From Ichthyenterobacterium magnum (GTDB taxonomy: Bacteria > Bacteroidota > Bacteroidia > Flavobacteriales > Flavobacteriaceae): DNA of 64,000 bases. Within the stretch, counting starts at the first letter, position 1; each line of letters begins with the position of its first letter. Positions 43,892-53,153 of this stretch are shown here, one piece after another. Made by a program: the position numbers and the translations under genes. Under the pieces are notes generated by a model, which worked only from the letters and a program-made list of their open reading frames with translations, had not been told where the DNA came from and made no database searches. The stretch spans positions 248,001-312,000 of the forward strand of contig NZ_RAQJ01000002.1 of the NCBI RefSeq assembly GCF_003610635.1. The letters are read 5' to 3'.

Positions 43892-45742
43892 CTATTTAAT
43901 AGAATACGATTTACCATTATTATTTAACCACTGTTTTAGGACAAGAAGTTTCCAGATTAGAGGATATCTATCCCAAGAGCCATCCATATGTTGTTTAATC
44001 ATAAATTGAACTTTTTCAGCATCAATACATGGTATTGATTTTAAAGATTTGTCATCAAGTTCATTTAATACATACTCTTTTAGGTCTTCTTTGAACCAAC
44101 GAGAAAACGGCATAGTGAACCCAGCTTTTGGTCGATCAAAAATATGCTTAGGAACAGACTGATATAGGACATCTTTTAAAATGCGCTTCATATTTCCTTT
44201 ATAGAATTTAAATTCTGTTGGAAGTGAATTAGCAAAATCTACAACGCGGTGGTCGAGCAGAGGCGCACGAGCTTCTAGTGAAAAAGCCATAGTAGCTCTA
44301 TCTACCTTGGTGTTTATGTCAAAATTGAGATAGGTTTTTGTGTCAAAATCAGTAATACGTTCATAAAAGTTTTTGTTGTTATGAAAAAGGTATTTTAATT
44401 CATCAACATCTTTGTTATTATATGTTGTGTTTATATACGATTGGTCTACACCAGTCATTGCACTTAAATAGACTTCATTTTGATTCTTGTAGCGTAATGC
44501 TTTGGCAATAATTTTTAATCTGTAATTAGGAGCGAGTTCTAAAACACTAGCTCCTATTTTTCTTATTGGTAATGGAAGTTTATAAAACATCTTTCCTTTT
44601 TTTGCCCATTTATATCTATGATAGCCAATAAAACTTTCGTCACCGCCATCACCAGATAATGCAACAGTAACTTGTTTTTTTGTATGTTTTGCAAGTAACA
44701 TAGAAGGAATTGCTGAAGAGTCTGAAAAGGGCTCATCATAGTAATGACAAAAATCTTGAATAAGATCCATACCTTCTTCATAATTGCATTCTATAACATT
44801 ATGGTCGGTTTGTAGATGATCGGCAACTTGCTGAGCATATACGCTTTCATCAAATCCTTTCTCATTAAATTTAACTGAAAAAGTTTTTATTTTAGTAGAT
44901 GAAGTCTGTGTTGCTATAGAAGCAACAAGTGATGAGTCTACACCACCTGAGAGAAATACTCCTACAGGAACATCTGCAAATAGACGAGATGAAACGGTGT
45001 CTTTTAAAATCTCTTTAAGCTCTTCTTTTGCATCTTCATAACTACCTTGATATGGCCTCTCATTTTTATAATCTATATCCCAATACGGTTCTGTTTTAAA
45101 TTGACCTGAGTCTAAATTGAATGTAAATTTATGACCAGCTTTAAGCTTTTTTACTTCATTAAATATGGATTGTGGATCTGGAATATTTCCCCAAGCTAGG
45201 TAGTAAGCAATAGCTTTTTCTGAAATGGTAAGATTATCCATATACATTTGGATTGAAGAAATTTGGCTTGAAAACTCAAAATCTTTACCGTCATGATAAT
45301 AATAAAACGGTTTTTTTCCTAATCGATCACGAGCGCCAAAAAAGAGTTGCTTCTTTTCGTCGTAAATTACAAAGGCAAACATACCATGAAAGTGGTGTAT
45401 ACAGTCTTGACCATATTCTAAATATGCTGCGCATAATACTTCAGTATCACTCGTAGTTTTAAATTTATAGCCTTTTTGAATAAGTGTTTTTTTGATGGAT
45501 TTGAAGTTGTATACTTCACCATTAAATACTATATGAATATGATTGAAATAAGTAAAGGGTTGATCAGATCTTGGGTCTAAATCAATAATTGAAAGTCTAT
45601 TGTGACCAAATATGACGTTTTGATTATTCTTGTTATAATATTTCCAGCCCATTTTATCTGGACCTCTAAAGGCTGTACGCTGTAATTTGTCTTTTACTTG
45701 TTGTTCATTATAATGAAGAGTAGTTCCGTAAATTCCACACAT
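43892..45742 (-). CDS. AsnB-type glutamine amidotransferase, copy 2
   Basis: This 616-residue protein begins MCGIYGTTL (Cys2 nucleophile) and has the amidotransferase residues RLSIIDLDPRSDQPF, the ATP loop LSGGVDSSLVAS (about 255) and GDGGDESFIGYHRY. The C-terminal part (DRPKAGFTMPFSRW) matches the other copy. It is likely to amidate a carboxylated sugar in the same pathway. Whether the two copies act on different residues is unknown. It heads the segment from Wzy-like to PglC-like genes. Confidence 0.92.
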   Translation of the reverse strand: MCGIYGTTLHYNEQQVKDKLQRTAFRGPDKMGWKYYNKNNQNVIFGHNRLSIIDLDPRSDQPFTYFNHIHIVFNGEVYNFKSIKKTLIQKGYKFKTTSDTEVLCAAYLEYGQDCIHHFHGMFAFVIYDEKKQLFFGARDRLGKKPFYYYHDGKDFEFSSQISSIQMYMDNLTISEKAIAYYLAWGNIPDPQSIFNEVKKLKAGHKFTFNLDSGQFKTEPYWDIDYKNERPYQGSYEDAKEELKEILKDTVSSRLFADVPVGVFLSGGVDSSLVASIATQTSSTKIKTFSVKFNEKGFDESVYAQQVADHLQTDHNVIECNYEEGMDLIQDFCHYYDEPFSDSSAIPSMLLAKHTKKQVTVALSGDGGDESFIGYHRYKWAKKGKMFYKLPLPIRKIGASVLELAPNYRLKIIAKALRYKNQNEVYLSAMTGVDQSYINTTYNNKDVDELKYLFHNNKNFYERITDFDTKTYLNFDINTKVDRATMAFSLEARAPLLDHRVVDFANSLPTEFKFYKGNMKRILKDVLYQSVPKHIFDRPKAGFTMPFSRWFKEDLKEYVLNELDDKSLKSIPCIDAEKVQFMIKQHMDGSWDRYPLIWKLLVLKQWLNNNGKSYSIK

Positions 45743-45821
45743 GAATGTTTATTTTTATTACAATTATTTAACAGCTCCTTAAATAAAGATGCTTTGATTT
45801 TTACTAGCAAATAAAAAATAT

Positions 45822-46943
45822 TTAAGTTTCAATTTTTTTGGTTTCCATTTGATTTTCGATATCTGTAAATAGTTTTTTTTGTATAACTATTTGATACTGA
45901 ATCCACATTGTTATTAATATTATATAGTAATTAACAAAGAAATTATGATCTGTTAGCAAGTATAAAGCTACTGCAATAGTTTGCATAATTAAATAAGGTG
46001 CTTTTTTAAACAAGAAGAAGCTCCAATAAAACAGGTAACCAATGTATGCTAAAAAGATAGTGAATGGAATTATGCCAGATTCACCAATAATCATTAAATA
46101 GGTATTATGTGTACCTTGACCTATCTTGCCAGAAAGAGTGCCATAACCATTTCCAAAAACTGGAGATTCTAAAATTTTATCATAAAATTTTGCCCATGTA
46201 TAAGTTCTTGAGTCATCATTTATCTCATTTACTGATACACTTTTATTAGTAACAATATTTTTTAATTGTTTGAAACGTGGATTATTAAGCCCAACTACTT
46301 CATCAATAAAAACAAGAGAGCTAAATATTAAAACGCCAACTCCTAAAATTCTAATATTTTTTATACTAATTCTTAAAGAAATTATATTAAGTAAAAGCCA
46401 AATAACAACAAAAGTTCTTGAGAACGTAAGTAGACCCATTAAAGTAAAAACAAACTGTCCTAATAATTTTATGCTTGTATTTTTAAGACTATAAGCTAGT
46501 GCATATCCTGATATACATATAAACCCTGCTTGATTTGGGTTAAGGTAAAAACCAGAGTATCTCCCAAAATTAGAAGGGAATAAAAAAGCTTCAACAACTA
46601 AGCTTAAAGAGCCCAGAAAAATAAAAAAAGACAATTCTTCTTTACTTACTCTTTTTACGAGCTCGTATCCACCTATTACAAACACAAAATATTTTACTGT
46701 TTCACGGATGTAATCACTAAAAGGTTCATAATATTGAAAGCTTGAGATTATAAAGTAAAACAGCGAGAGTATTATAATCCACCAATTTGGAGTCGTCTTA
46801 GTTTCAAATAAGTAATAGAGCCCTAATAGTCCTATTGTACTATAGCTTAGTAGGCTTCCTAGGCTTGGGTTATAAGCAAAAAGAGCTATTGATGGTAAAT
46901 TCCACAATAGCAGCATTAATAATATAATCCTAATAATCTTCAT
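45822..46943 (-). CDS. Wzy/O-antigen ligase-like polymerase
   Basis: The 373-residue product is strongly hydrophobic, with about 10 to 11 membrane segments. It has the conserved periplasmic loop with FYDKILESPVFGNGYGTLSG and GQGTHNTYLMIIGESGIIPF (about 260-300), which is typical of the Wzy/WaaL group. It probably polymerises lipid-linked repeat units in the periplasm before export by the Wza/Wzc pair. It lies between the second AsnB-type gene and a GT2 gene. Confidence 0.85.
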   Translation of the reverse strand: MKIIRIILLMLLLWNLPSIALFAYNPSLGSLLSYSTIGLLGLYYLFETKTTPNWWIIILSLFYFIISSFQYYEPFSDYIRETVKYFVFVIGGYELVKRVSKEELSFFIFLGSLSLVVEAFLFPSNFGRYSGFYLNPNQAGFICISGYALAYSLKNTSIKLLGQFVFTLMGLLTFSRTFVVIWLLLNIISLRISIKNIRILGVGVLIFSSLVFIDEVVGLNNPRFKQLKNIVTNKSVSVNEINDDSRTYTWAKFYDKILESPVFGNGYGTLSGKIGQGTHNTYLMIIGESGIIPFTIFLAYIGYLFYWSFFLFKKAPYLIMQTIAVALYLLTDHNFFVNYYIILITMWIQYQIVIQKKLFTDIENQMETKKIET

Positions 46944-46996
46944 TTAAACAATTTAATAAATCAAATGTATTCCTTTTTTCTTTATTCATAACTATA

Positions 46997-47989
46997 CTAT
47001 TGTGTATCTGTTTTATAAGTCTTGTTTACTAGGAAGAAATAAAAACGGTAGAAATATTTTAGTTGTTTTGTATTTAATAACCTAACTATTGTTTTAAATG
47101 TTGAAGGTTTTTTAAAAAAGCTAAAATTATCATTATAAACTTGTTTTGCTTTAGTTTTCAATACGCCATCTTTATCTAAATGTGTGTTTATTTTAAGGTA
47201 TAGGTTTTGAAAGTGATAAAGGCAGTTACCAATAATTCTATTTTTAATAAAATCATGTAAATCTATATCATTTGGAAATATATCTTTCATCTTTGTTTGC
47301 ATATAAGTATTTGCTTTTAATGACAAAAATGTGTTTTTATTATAGTTCACTTTTGTTAATGAAGTAGTATTATCAACATTATAAAAATATAAGGGAGCGT
47401 TTATAAATACACCTTTATTGGCTTTAGTAATGATATCGGTGCCAAAAAATATATCTTCTACAAATGGAATGTTTTCATCAAACTTACAAGATGTTATTAG
47501 TTTTTTAGAATATAAATTTCGCATAACATAAAAACCGTAGTTAAAATAGTTATATAAAATTTCTTTTTTACCAAGCGCTATTGGTTGCATATTTTCTAGT
47601 TGTACTTCATTGTTATTTTTACTAGATTCTATAATTGTACAACTTGTTAAATCACTTTTATGTAATAGAGTTTGAGTAATTAAGGTCTCATACATTTTTT
47701 TATGAATATAGTCATCACTATCAACAAATCCAATATAACTACCAGTAGCTATTTTTATACCTGAATTTCTAGCGCCACTAAGCCCTTTGTTTTTTTGATG
47801 AATAACCTTTATTCTATTATCTTTTTTTGAATATTGATCACAGATTAAACCACAATTATCTGGTGATTCATCATCAACTAAAATAATTTCTAGTTGCGTA
47901 TAAGTTTGATTAATTATACTATCAATACATTTGTGTATATACTTCTCTACATTGTAAATAGGGACAATTATGCTTATAGTTGGGTTCAT
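46997..47989 (-). CDS. GT2 family glycosyltransferase, paralog A
   Basis: The 330-residue product has the GT2 fold: ISIIVPIYNVEKYIHKCIDS, LVDDESPDNCG and the DxD-like SYIGFVDSDDYIHKKMYETL. It is very like the GT2 gene at 49565, which lies on the other side of the flippase gene. Donor and acceptor cannot be deduced. Spacing to the flippase is 6 bases, indicating a shared transcript. Confidence 0.9.
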   Translation of the reverse strand: MNPTISIIVPIYNVEKYIHKCIDSIINQTYTQLEIILVDDESPDNCGLICDQYSKKDNRIKVIHQKNKGLSGARNSGIKIATGSYIGFVDSDDYIHKKMYETLITQTLLHKSDLTSCTIIESSKNNNEVQLENMQPIALGKKEILYNYFNYGFYVMRNLYSKKLITSCKFDENIPFVEDIFFGTDIITKANKGVFINAPLYFYNVDNTTSLTKVNYNKNTFLSLKANTYMQTKMKDIFPNDIDLHDFIKNRIIGNCLYHFQNLYLKINTHLDKDGVLKTKAKQVYNDNFSFFKKPSTFKTIVRLLNTKQLKYFYRFYFFLVNKTYKTDTQ

Positions 47990-47995
47990 TTCTTT

Positions 47996-49522
47996 CTATT
48001 TTAGTATCATAGCTATAATTCTCTTTACGAAATTTCTAAAACCTTGATTAAGTAAATATAATATTGAAACATATATTGCGAGTACACTTATTGATATTTT
48101 AATAGCATATAAAGTCCAATCAAAGTAATTTGTTGGTTCAGAATTGATAATATTTTGTGTTAAATATTGTATTAATAGAAAAGTAAATACGAATGAAATA
48201 ATTAATTTAATAAAGCCTTTCCAATATTCCCAAACCGCTTTCTTAAAGCCTTGGCTGTACAAGTAATAAGGTTTCCATAAAACAACAATAAAAAATGTAC
48301 TAATAAAGGTTCCTAAAAGAATACCTGTAATCCCTAAATACATTCCTAAAATAATTGATACAGCAAGGTTTAATAGCATTTCTGTTATAGGAGCCCAAGT
48401 ATCTGCAAAAAGACCATAGCCATTAATAAAATCGTCTACTGGTTTTCTGCTTTGTGATATATAAGCATTAGCACACATGAGTAGTAATATATCTTCGCTC
48501 AAAATAAATTGCTCTCCAATCCAAATATTAATAAAAAAACCAATTAATAAATAAATAGTCATAAAAAGAAAACCTCCAAAAAAATGCCTAATAGCCATCA
48601 TTTCCCAAAATACTTTTTTTGTGTTTTTAAAGTTATTTTCGGCAAGTAAATTACCGATACTTGCTTGGGTTCCTCCAAATCCTTTATGCACAAATGCTAT
48701 TAGGTAATTAAAGATTAGTTGATAATTACTAAAAAAAGCTACACTTTCTAAGTTTACAAATATGTAAATTAATATTTGATCTGTTCCTGTTAGTACAAAA
48801 AAGCTAATTTTGTGAACAATAATTTGTTTAATCTTAACTAGTATTTTTGGATATTTTATATGTTTAGCTTCAGAACTCAAATTTACTTTTAGCCATGGAT
48901 AGATTTTTTTTACGCGCCATCTAATGATGATTGCCGTAACAAAAGCAAAAACAAGTTCAATTGTAATCCATAAGTAATAATTAGAATAAAAATAAATGAG
49001 AATGATCTGTAGTAAAGATTTGAAAATTCCTGCGGTCTGAAAATATTGTGATATTAAATACTCTTTTTGATCGGCTTGAAATAAAGTTAAGTGGTAGTTT
49101 AGAAAATACCCAAGAAGAGTTGATGTAACAAATGTGAAAAAAGCAAAATAAATGAGAGTAAGAGAAAACGGAACATCTGAGAAGAAGATTGGAAAAAAGA
49201 ATGATACTAATAAGCTAAGTAAGAGTATTATTAAACCTATCTTTCTATACAAGTTCCCAAAATATTGAATGAGTTGATTTATTTCTTTTTGATTTCCATC
49301 AAAAATAGGTTTGTACAAGGCATAACCAATTGCAGTACCAATACCCAATTCTACTAAGTTTAGAAATCCTAAAATACTTTGTAAAACAGAAATAAGACCA
49401 ACAAAATCTGCTCCTAAATAGTCTAAAAATATTTTGCGTGAGAAAAACGCAACAAAAATTGTAATGGCATAGAAAAATAAGCCAACCTTTGCATTTTTTA
49501 TAGACTTAGAAACTCTAGACAT
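47996..49522 (-). CDS. Wzx-like polysaccharide flippase (MOP superfamily)
   Basis: This 508-residue protein has about 12 to 14 transmembrane segments with a typical Wzx N-terminus (NAKVGLFFYAITIFVAFFSR, GLISVLQSILGFLNLVELGI). It belongs to the MATE/MOP exporters that flip undecaprenyl-linked repeat units across the inner membrane. Together with the Wzy-like gene it shows that the locus is a Wzx/Wzy-type pathway. It is flanked by two paralogous GT2 genes. Confidence 0.88.
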   Translation of the reverse strand: MSRVSKSIKNAKVGLFFYAITIFVAFFSRKIFLDYLGADFVGLISVLQSILGFLNLVELGIGTAIGYALYKPIFDGNQKEINQLIQYFGNLYRKIGLIILLLSLLVSFFFPIFFSDVPFSLTLIYFAFFTFVTSTLLGYFLNYHLTLFQADQKEYLISQYFQTAGIFKSLLQIILIYFYSNYYLWITIELVFAFVTAIIIRWRVKKIYPWLKVNLSSEAKHIKYPKILVKIKQIIVHKISFFVLTGTDQILIYIFVNLESVAFFSNYQLIFNYLIAFVHKGFGGTQASIGNLLAENNFKNTKKVFWEMMAIRHFFGGFLFMTIYLLIGFFINIWIGEQFILSEDILLLMCANAYISQSRKPVDDFINGYGLFADTWAPITEMLLNLAVSIILGMYLGITGILLGTFISTFFIVVLWKPYYLYSQGFKKAVWEYWKGFIKLIISFVFTFLLIQYLTQNIINSEPTNYFDWTLYAIKISISVLAIYVSILYLLNQGFRNFVKRIIAMILK

Positions 49523-49564
49523 TTTTTATGAAATATTTTTTAGGTACTAAACTTAAATTTAAAA

Positions 49565-50575
49565 CTATGAAAAATGTTTAGTTCTAAAAATTCTATGTTT
49601 TAATTTATTTAGTTTTATAATAATTTCAAATGAGACAATGGGTAATGATTTGGCAAGTTTTAAGTTAGAGCTATGCGTTTTGCTCTTAAAGTAATTCTCG
49701 TTAATTAGTTTTTTTAATCTTTTACGATGAATATAGTTTTGATCTAATTTTGGGTAATAGTTTAGCATTTTATAATGATACATTAATTCCTTTAAAACAA
49801 AAGATGACAGAATAGTTGTTAATTCTCTATTTTTTTCAACTTGGCTTAAGTCTTTTTCATAAGAGATAAGTGACATTACTTTTTCTTTTACAAATAAGCA
49901 TGCTGTTATAGAATCATTAAAACGCTTTAAATTATAGGGGCTTTTTGTAATACCTTCTGGATTTGGTCTATAATAATAAAATGGATAATCAAAATATCCA
50001 AGTTTATTCATCTTTGAAATGTTTTCAAATAAAAAGTAAATATCTTCTGAAGTTTTATTTAGTAAAAATCTAGAATCATCAATTATTGATTTTTTAAATA
50101 ATTTTGTACAGGCAGAGAACTGTGAAGTTTTTAAAACTCGTTTTAGAGTTTGCCAAGTATTTTCTATTTTTATTTTAGCATGCTCTACAGTATTATTTTT
50201 TTCAATATCAGACTCAGTGATACCACATTCTATCATATCTAATTGATATTTTTTAGCAATTTTAATCATGGTGTCGTACATATTTAAATCTACCCAATCA
50301 TCACTATCAACAAATGCAATATAGTCTCCAGTAGCAATGTTTAAACCTGAGTTTCTTGCACCACTTAAACCTTTGTTTTTTTGATGTATAACAACTATTC
50401 TGTCATCTTTTAATTTATAGTCATCACAAATTTTTCCGCAATTATCAGGAGATTCATCATCAACAAGAATGATTTCAAGATTCTTGTATGACTGATTAAT
50501 TATGCTATCTATACACTTGACTAAATAGTTCTCTACATTATATATTGGTACTATAATACTTATTTTCGGTTCCAT
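49565..50575 (-). CDS. GT2 family glycosyltransferase, paralog B
   Basis: The 336-residue enzyme shares the first 100 residues closely with paralog A (ISIIVPIYNVENYLVKCIDS, LVDDESPDNCGKICDDY, VIHQKNKGLSGARNSG, YIAFVDSDDW), while its C-terminal half differs. This suggests duplication followed by change of acceptor specificity. It lies upstream of the flippase gene by 42 bases. Confidence 0.9.
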   Translation of the reverse strand: MEPKISIIVPIYNVENYLVKCIDSIINQSYKNLEIILVDDESPDNCGKICDDYKLKDDRIVVIHQKNKGLSGARNSGLNIATGDYIAFVDSDDWVDLNMYDTMIKIAKKYQLDMIECGITESDIEKNNTVEHAKIKIENTWQTLKRVLKTSQFSACTKLFKKSIIDDSRFLLNKTSEDIYFLFENISKMNKLGYFDYPFYYYRPNPEGITKSPYNLKRFNDSITACLFVKEKVMSLISYEKDLSQVEKNRELTTILSSFVLKELMYHYKMLNYYPKLDQNYIHRKRLKKLINENYFKSKTHSSNLKLAKSLPIVSFEIIIKLNKLKHRIFRTKHFS

Positions 50576-50716
50576 TAAAAATTGGTTAACTTAATTAGTA
50601 GCTCTAATTAAAATTGAAAAAAATTGATTATACCTCATTTGTTTTAATTTTTATGCTAGAATATTTGGCTTTATTTATTTTAAATTGAAATAATTATGTT
50701 AATTTTTAATAGTATA

Positions 50717-51667
50717 CTATATTGTTAATTTTCTAAATGGCCACAAGGATATAAATAAAAATTTTATAACTTTTGAATCTATAGCTCTTAAATAGTCTCC
50801 TAAGTTGTAGGGTAGATATTTTGATGCACGTAGCAAAACGTAAAGTTTTTTTAAAAAATACTTAGGGGTTTTAAAATGATACGCATTAAAAAACCAATTA
50901 AATCCCGCAATACTATCAAGAGCAGAACCATAAGATCTCTTGTCAACGCTAGTTGAACTTAGTGAATTTTCAATATCAACATGATAAATACGCAGGTGTT
51001 TATTAATATACTTTGTAATATACCCTTCTTTTGCAATTAAATTCCAAATAATGCTCTCAGGAATTAAGCCTTTTGAAAATATCTGACTATTTACATTTAT
51101 TCCTTTTAAAATGTCTGTTTTAGTAAACCCCCATTTTTCCCCTTTAATGTTGTTTAAAGTGGTAGACTTAAAAGTATTACTAAAGTATGGTGTTTCGGGA
51201 TATGTATCGCCAACTCTATTTCCAAATTGGTCTTCACATAAACCAGTAACTGCACAAACTTTATTTTTTAAATTAGTTGGAATGTTTAAATATTCTTCAT
51301 TAAAAATTTTCAGTGCATTTGGGTGGCACTCATCATCCCCATCAAAAGTCAATAAAAACTCACCTTTTGCCAAAGAAATAGCTTGTATAAAGCACCCCAT
51401 TTTATGTTGATTTTCTGGATTATTTATATAATTAATAGAAAGAGAAGAAGTGTTAGTCAACCGCTCGATTATTTCATGAGAGTTATCAGTAGATCCATCA
51501 TTTATTATAAGCCACTCAAAGTTTTTATATGTTTGATTAATCAATGATTGATGTACTTTTTCAATTGATTTTTCACAATTAAAAACAGGTGTAAATATTG
51601 TGAATCTATATTGGTAGCTTTCTTCTTTTACTTTATTATAAGTAGGTATTAATTCTTTTAAATCCAT
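50717..51667 (-). CDS. GT2 family glycosyltransferase, third type
   Basis: The 316-residue product has a GT2 core (YRFTIFTPVFNCEKSIEKVH, WLIINDGSTDNSHEIIERL, and FLLTFDGDDECHPNALKIF as the DxD region). It is a different subfamily from paralogs A and B; the N-terminal preamble MDLKELIPTYNKV is unusual. It is 7 bases from the GT4 gene at the locus start, and 141 bases separate it from the next gene, so an internal promoter is possible there. Confidence 0.88.
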   Translation of the reverse strand: MDLKELIPTYNKVKEESYQYRFTIFTPVFNCEKSIEKVHQSLINQTYKNFEWLIINDGSTDNSHEIIERLTNTSSLSINYINNPENQHKMGCFIQAISLAKGEFLLTFDGDDECHPNALKIFNEEYLNIPTNLKNKVCAVTGLCEDQFGNRVGDTYPETPYFSNTFKSTTLNNIKGEKWGFTKTDILKGINVNSQIFSKGLIPESIIWNLIAKEGYITKYINKHLRIYHVDIENSLSSTSVDKRSYGSALDSIAGFNWFFNAYHFKTPKYFLKKLYVLLRASKYLPYNLGDYLRAIDSKVIKFLFISLWPFRKLTI

Positions 51668-51674
51668 AATTCTA

Positions 51675-52763
51675 TTATATTAATTTTAGAATTAACTCAT
51701 CCCATTTTCTAACTACATTTTCAGTTTGATATTTCTTGACACTAAGAAATGCATTCTCTCCAAATTTTTTACAAAGATTTTCTGAATGCATTAAATCTGT
51801 TAACTTTTGTTCTAATAAAAATTGATCATTAATGGGTATTAAATAACCATTGATACCATCATTGATGATTTCAGATGGACCATTAGGGCAGTTTGTTGAA
51901 ATACAAGGTAACTGAAAATACATTGCTTCGGTTAAAACATTTGGGAAGCCTTCAGATTGAGATGTAAATGCAAATATTTTTGATGAGTTATAGTAGTTAT
52001 ATACTTTTGTGTCATTACCAACAAAAGATACCATAGATTCTATACCAAGACTTTTTGTTAAATTAATATAGTTGCTTTTTTCTTCACCATCACCAACAAA
52101 TATAAGACGCCATCCATCAGTTTTAATGTTACTAAAAGCTCTTATTAGTAAATCTTGAGATTTATTCTTATCTAATCTACCAACATTTAAAATAATATTA
52201 TCCTTATTAGGGTTTCTTTTTTTGTTGCGAGTTAATTCTTTGGATAACGGATTTGGAAGCACTATTAATTTTTTATTAGTAGTAAATTTGTTAAAATATG
52301 ATTGATTTTGCTTAGTCTGTACTACTAAAAAATCAGCTCTTTTATATGTTTTTTTTCTTAGATAATTCCATAGTTTATTGAGAGTATAAATGTTTGGGTT
52401 TGAGCGTTCACTAATTATACAAGGGATTTTTTTAGACTTAGAGGCCAGAGTAGCTAATATGTTAGCTGTTGTGGTAAAACCAATAGTGAGCTCAATTTCA
52501 TAATTGCTAATAATTTTTTTAATTTTTTTTAAAAGAAGGAAATTATTCCAAAGAGCTTGAAAAATGTTTACACTAATTAAAGGTTTTTCAGCACATTTAA
52601 TGTGTTTGATAGCATTATTGAGATGATAAAATGGTTCTACATCCCAAAGTGTGATAATAATTATTTCATATTTATTACAAAGCTCATTAGCTAGTGTCGA
52701 AACAACGCGTTCTGCTCCACCAGATTCAAGACCAGGAATTACGAATGCAATTTTTTTTTTCAA
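51675..52763 (-). CDS. GT4 family glycosyltransferase at the 5' end of the locus
   Basis: The 362-residue product has FVIPGLESGGAERVVSTLAN and the C-terminal GRLDKNKSQDLLIRAFSN with SQSEGFPNVLTEAMYFQLP, the GT4 pattern. The start codon is TTG at 52763, and codons 2-5 include an A10 homopolymer, which makes slippage possible. No in-frame ATG precedes it. It is the first gene of the leftward glycan block and lies divergent from the T9SS lyase gene. Confidence 0.85.
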   Translation of the reverse strand: MKKKIAFVIPGLESGGAERVVSTLANELCNKYEIIIITLWDVEPFYHLNNAIKHIKCAEKPLISVNIFQALWNNFLLLKKIKKIISNYEIELTIGFTTTANILATLASKSKKIPCIISERSNPNIYTLNKLWNYLRKKTYKRADFLVVQTKQNQSYFNKFTTNKKLIVLPNPLSKELTRNKKRNPNKDNIILNVGRLDKNKSQDLLIRAFSNIKTDGWRLIFVGDGEEKSNYINLTKSLGIESMVSFVGNDTKVYNYYNSSKIFAFTSQSEGFPNVLTEAMYFQLPCISTNCPNGPSEIINDGINGYLIPINDQFLLEQKLTDLMHSENLCKKFGENAFLSVKKYQTENVVRKWDELILKLI

Positions 52764-53153
52764 TATGAGATAATAATATATAAGGTAAATTAAAAGAACC
52801 TAAGCTGGTTAATAGTTTCAAATATATATAAAAACAACCTTTTTTAGTCATTTTATTGTTTGTAATATGGCTAATATAGAATTCTTAACGATTATAATCA
52901 TTCTTCAATCTGTTTTCTATAAATGTTAAAGTTTTGTTTAAAACATCTTTTTAATGCATTTGGTCGTAGTTATGTTAATGTTAAGCGATGTTTTTGTTTT
53001 ATTTCTACCATAATTTGTTATTGGTATTTAATATTTGTAAGAAAAAGATTTCTTATTAATTCATTACATCGAATAATTGATACTTTAAACGTTAAAACAA
53101 ACATTTTTTATATAGATTGCCCAATATTATAGTGCCCCAAATATTAATAGCAA
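52764..53153. other. 390-base gap between the glycan locus and the T9SS lyase gene
   Basis: AT-rich DNA that should carry divergent promoters for both genes. I find no match to TAnnTTTG near either start, no RNA gene and no strong hairpin. A 69-codon open frame (52923-53132) is not convincing as a gene. Confidence 0.5.

Noticed and set aside
52923-53132. A 69-codon + strand frame between the glycan locus and the lyase gene
   Set aside because: Its amino-acid composition is unlike a real protein (many Cys/Phe/Tyr in an AT-rich gap), with no promoter or ribosome-binding evidence and no recognisable signal.
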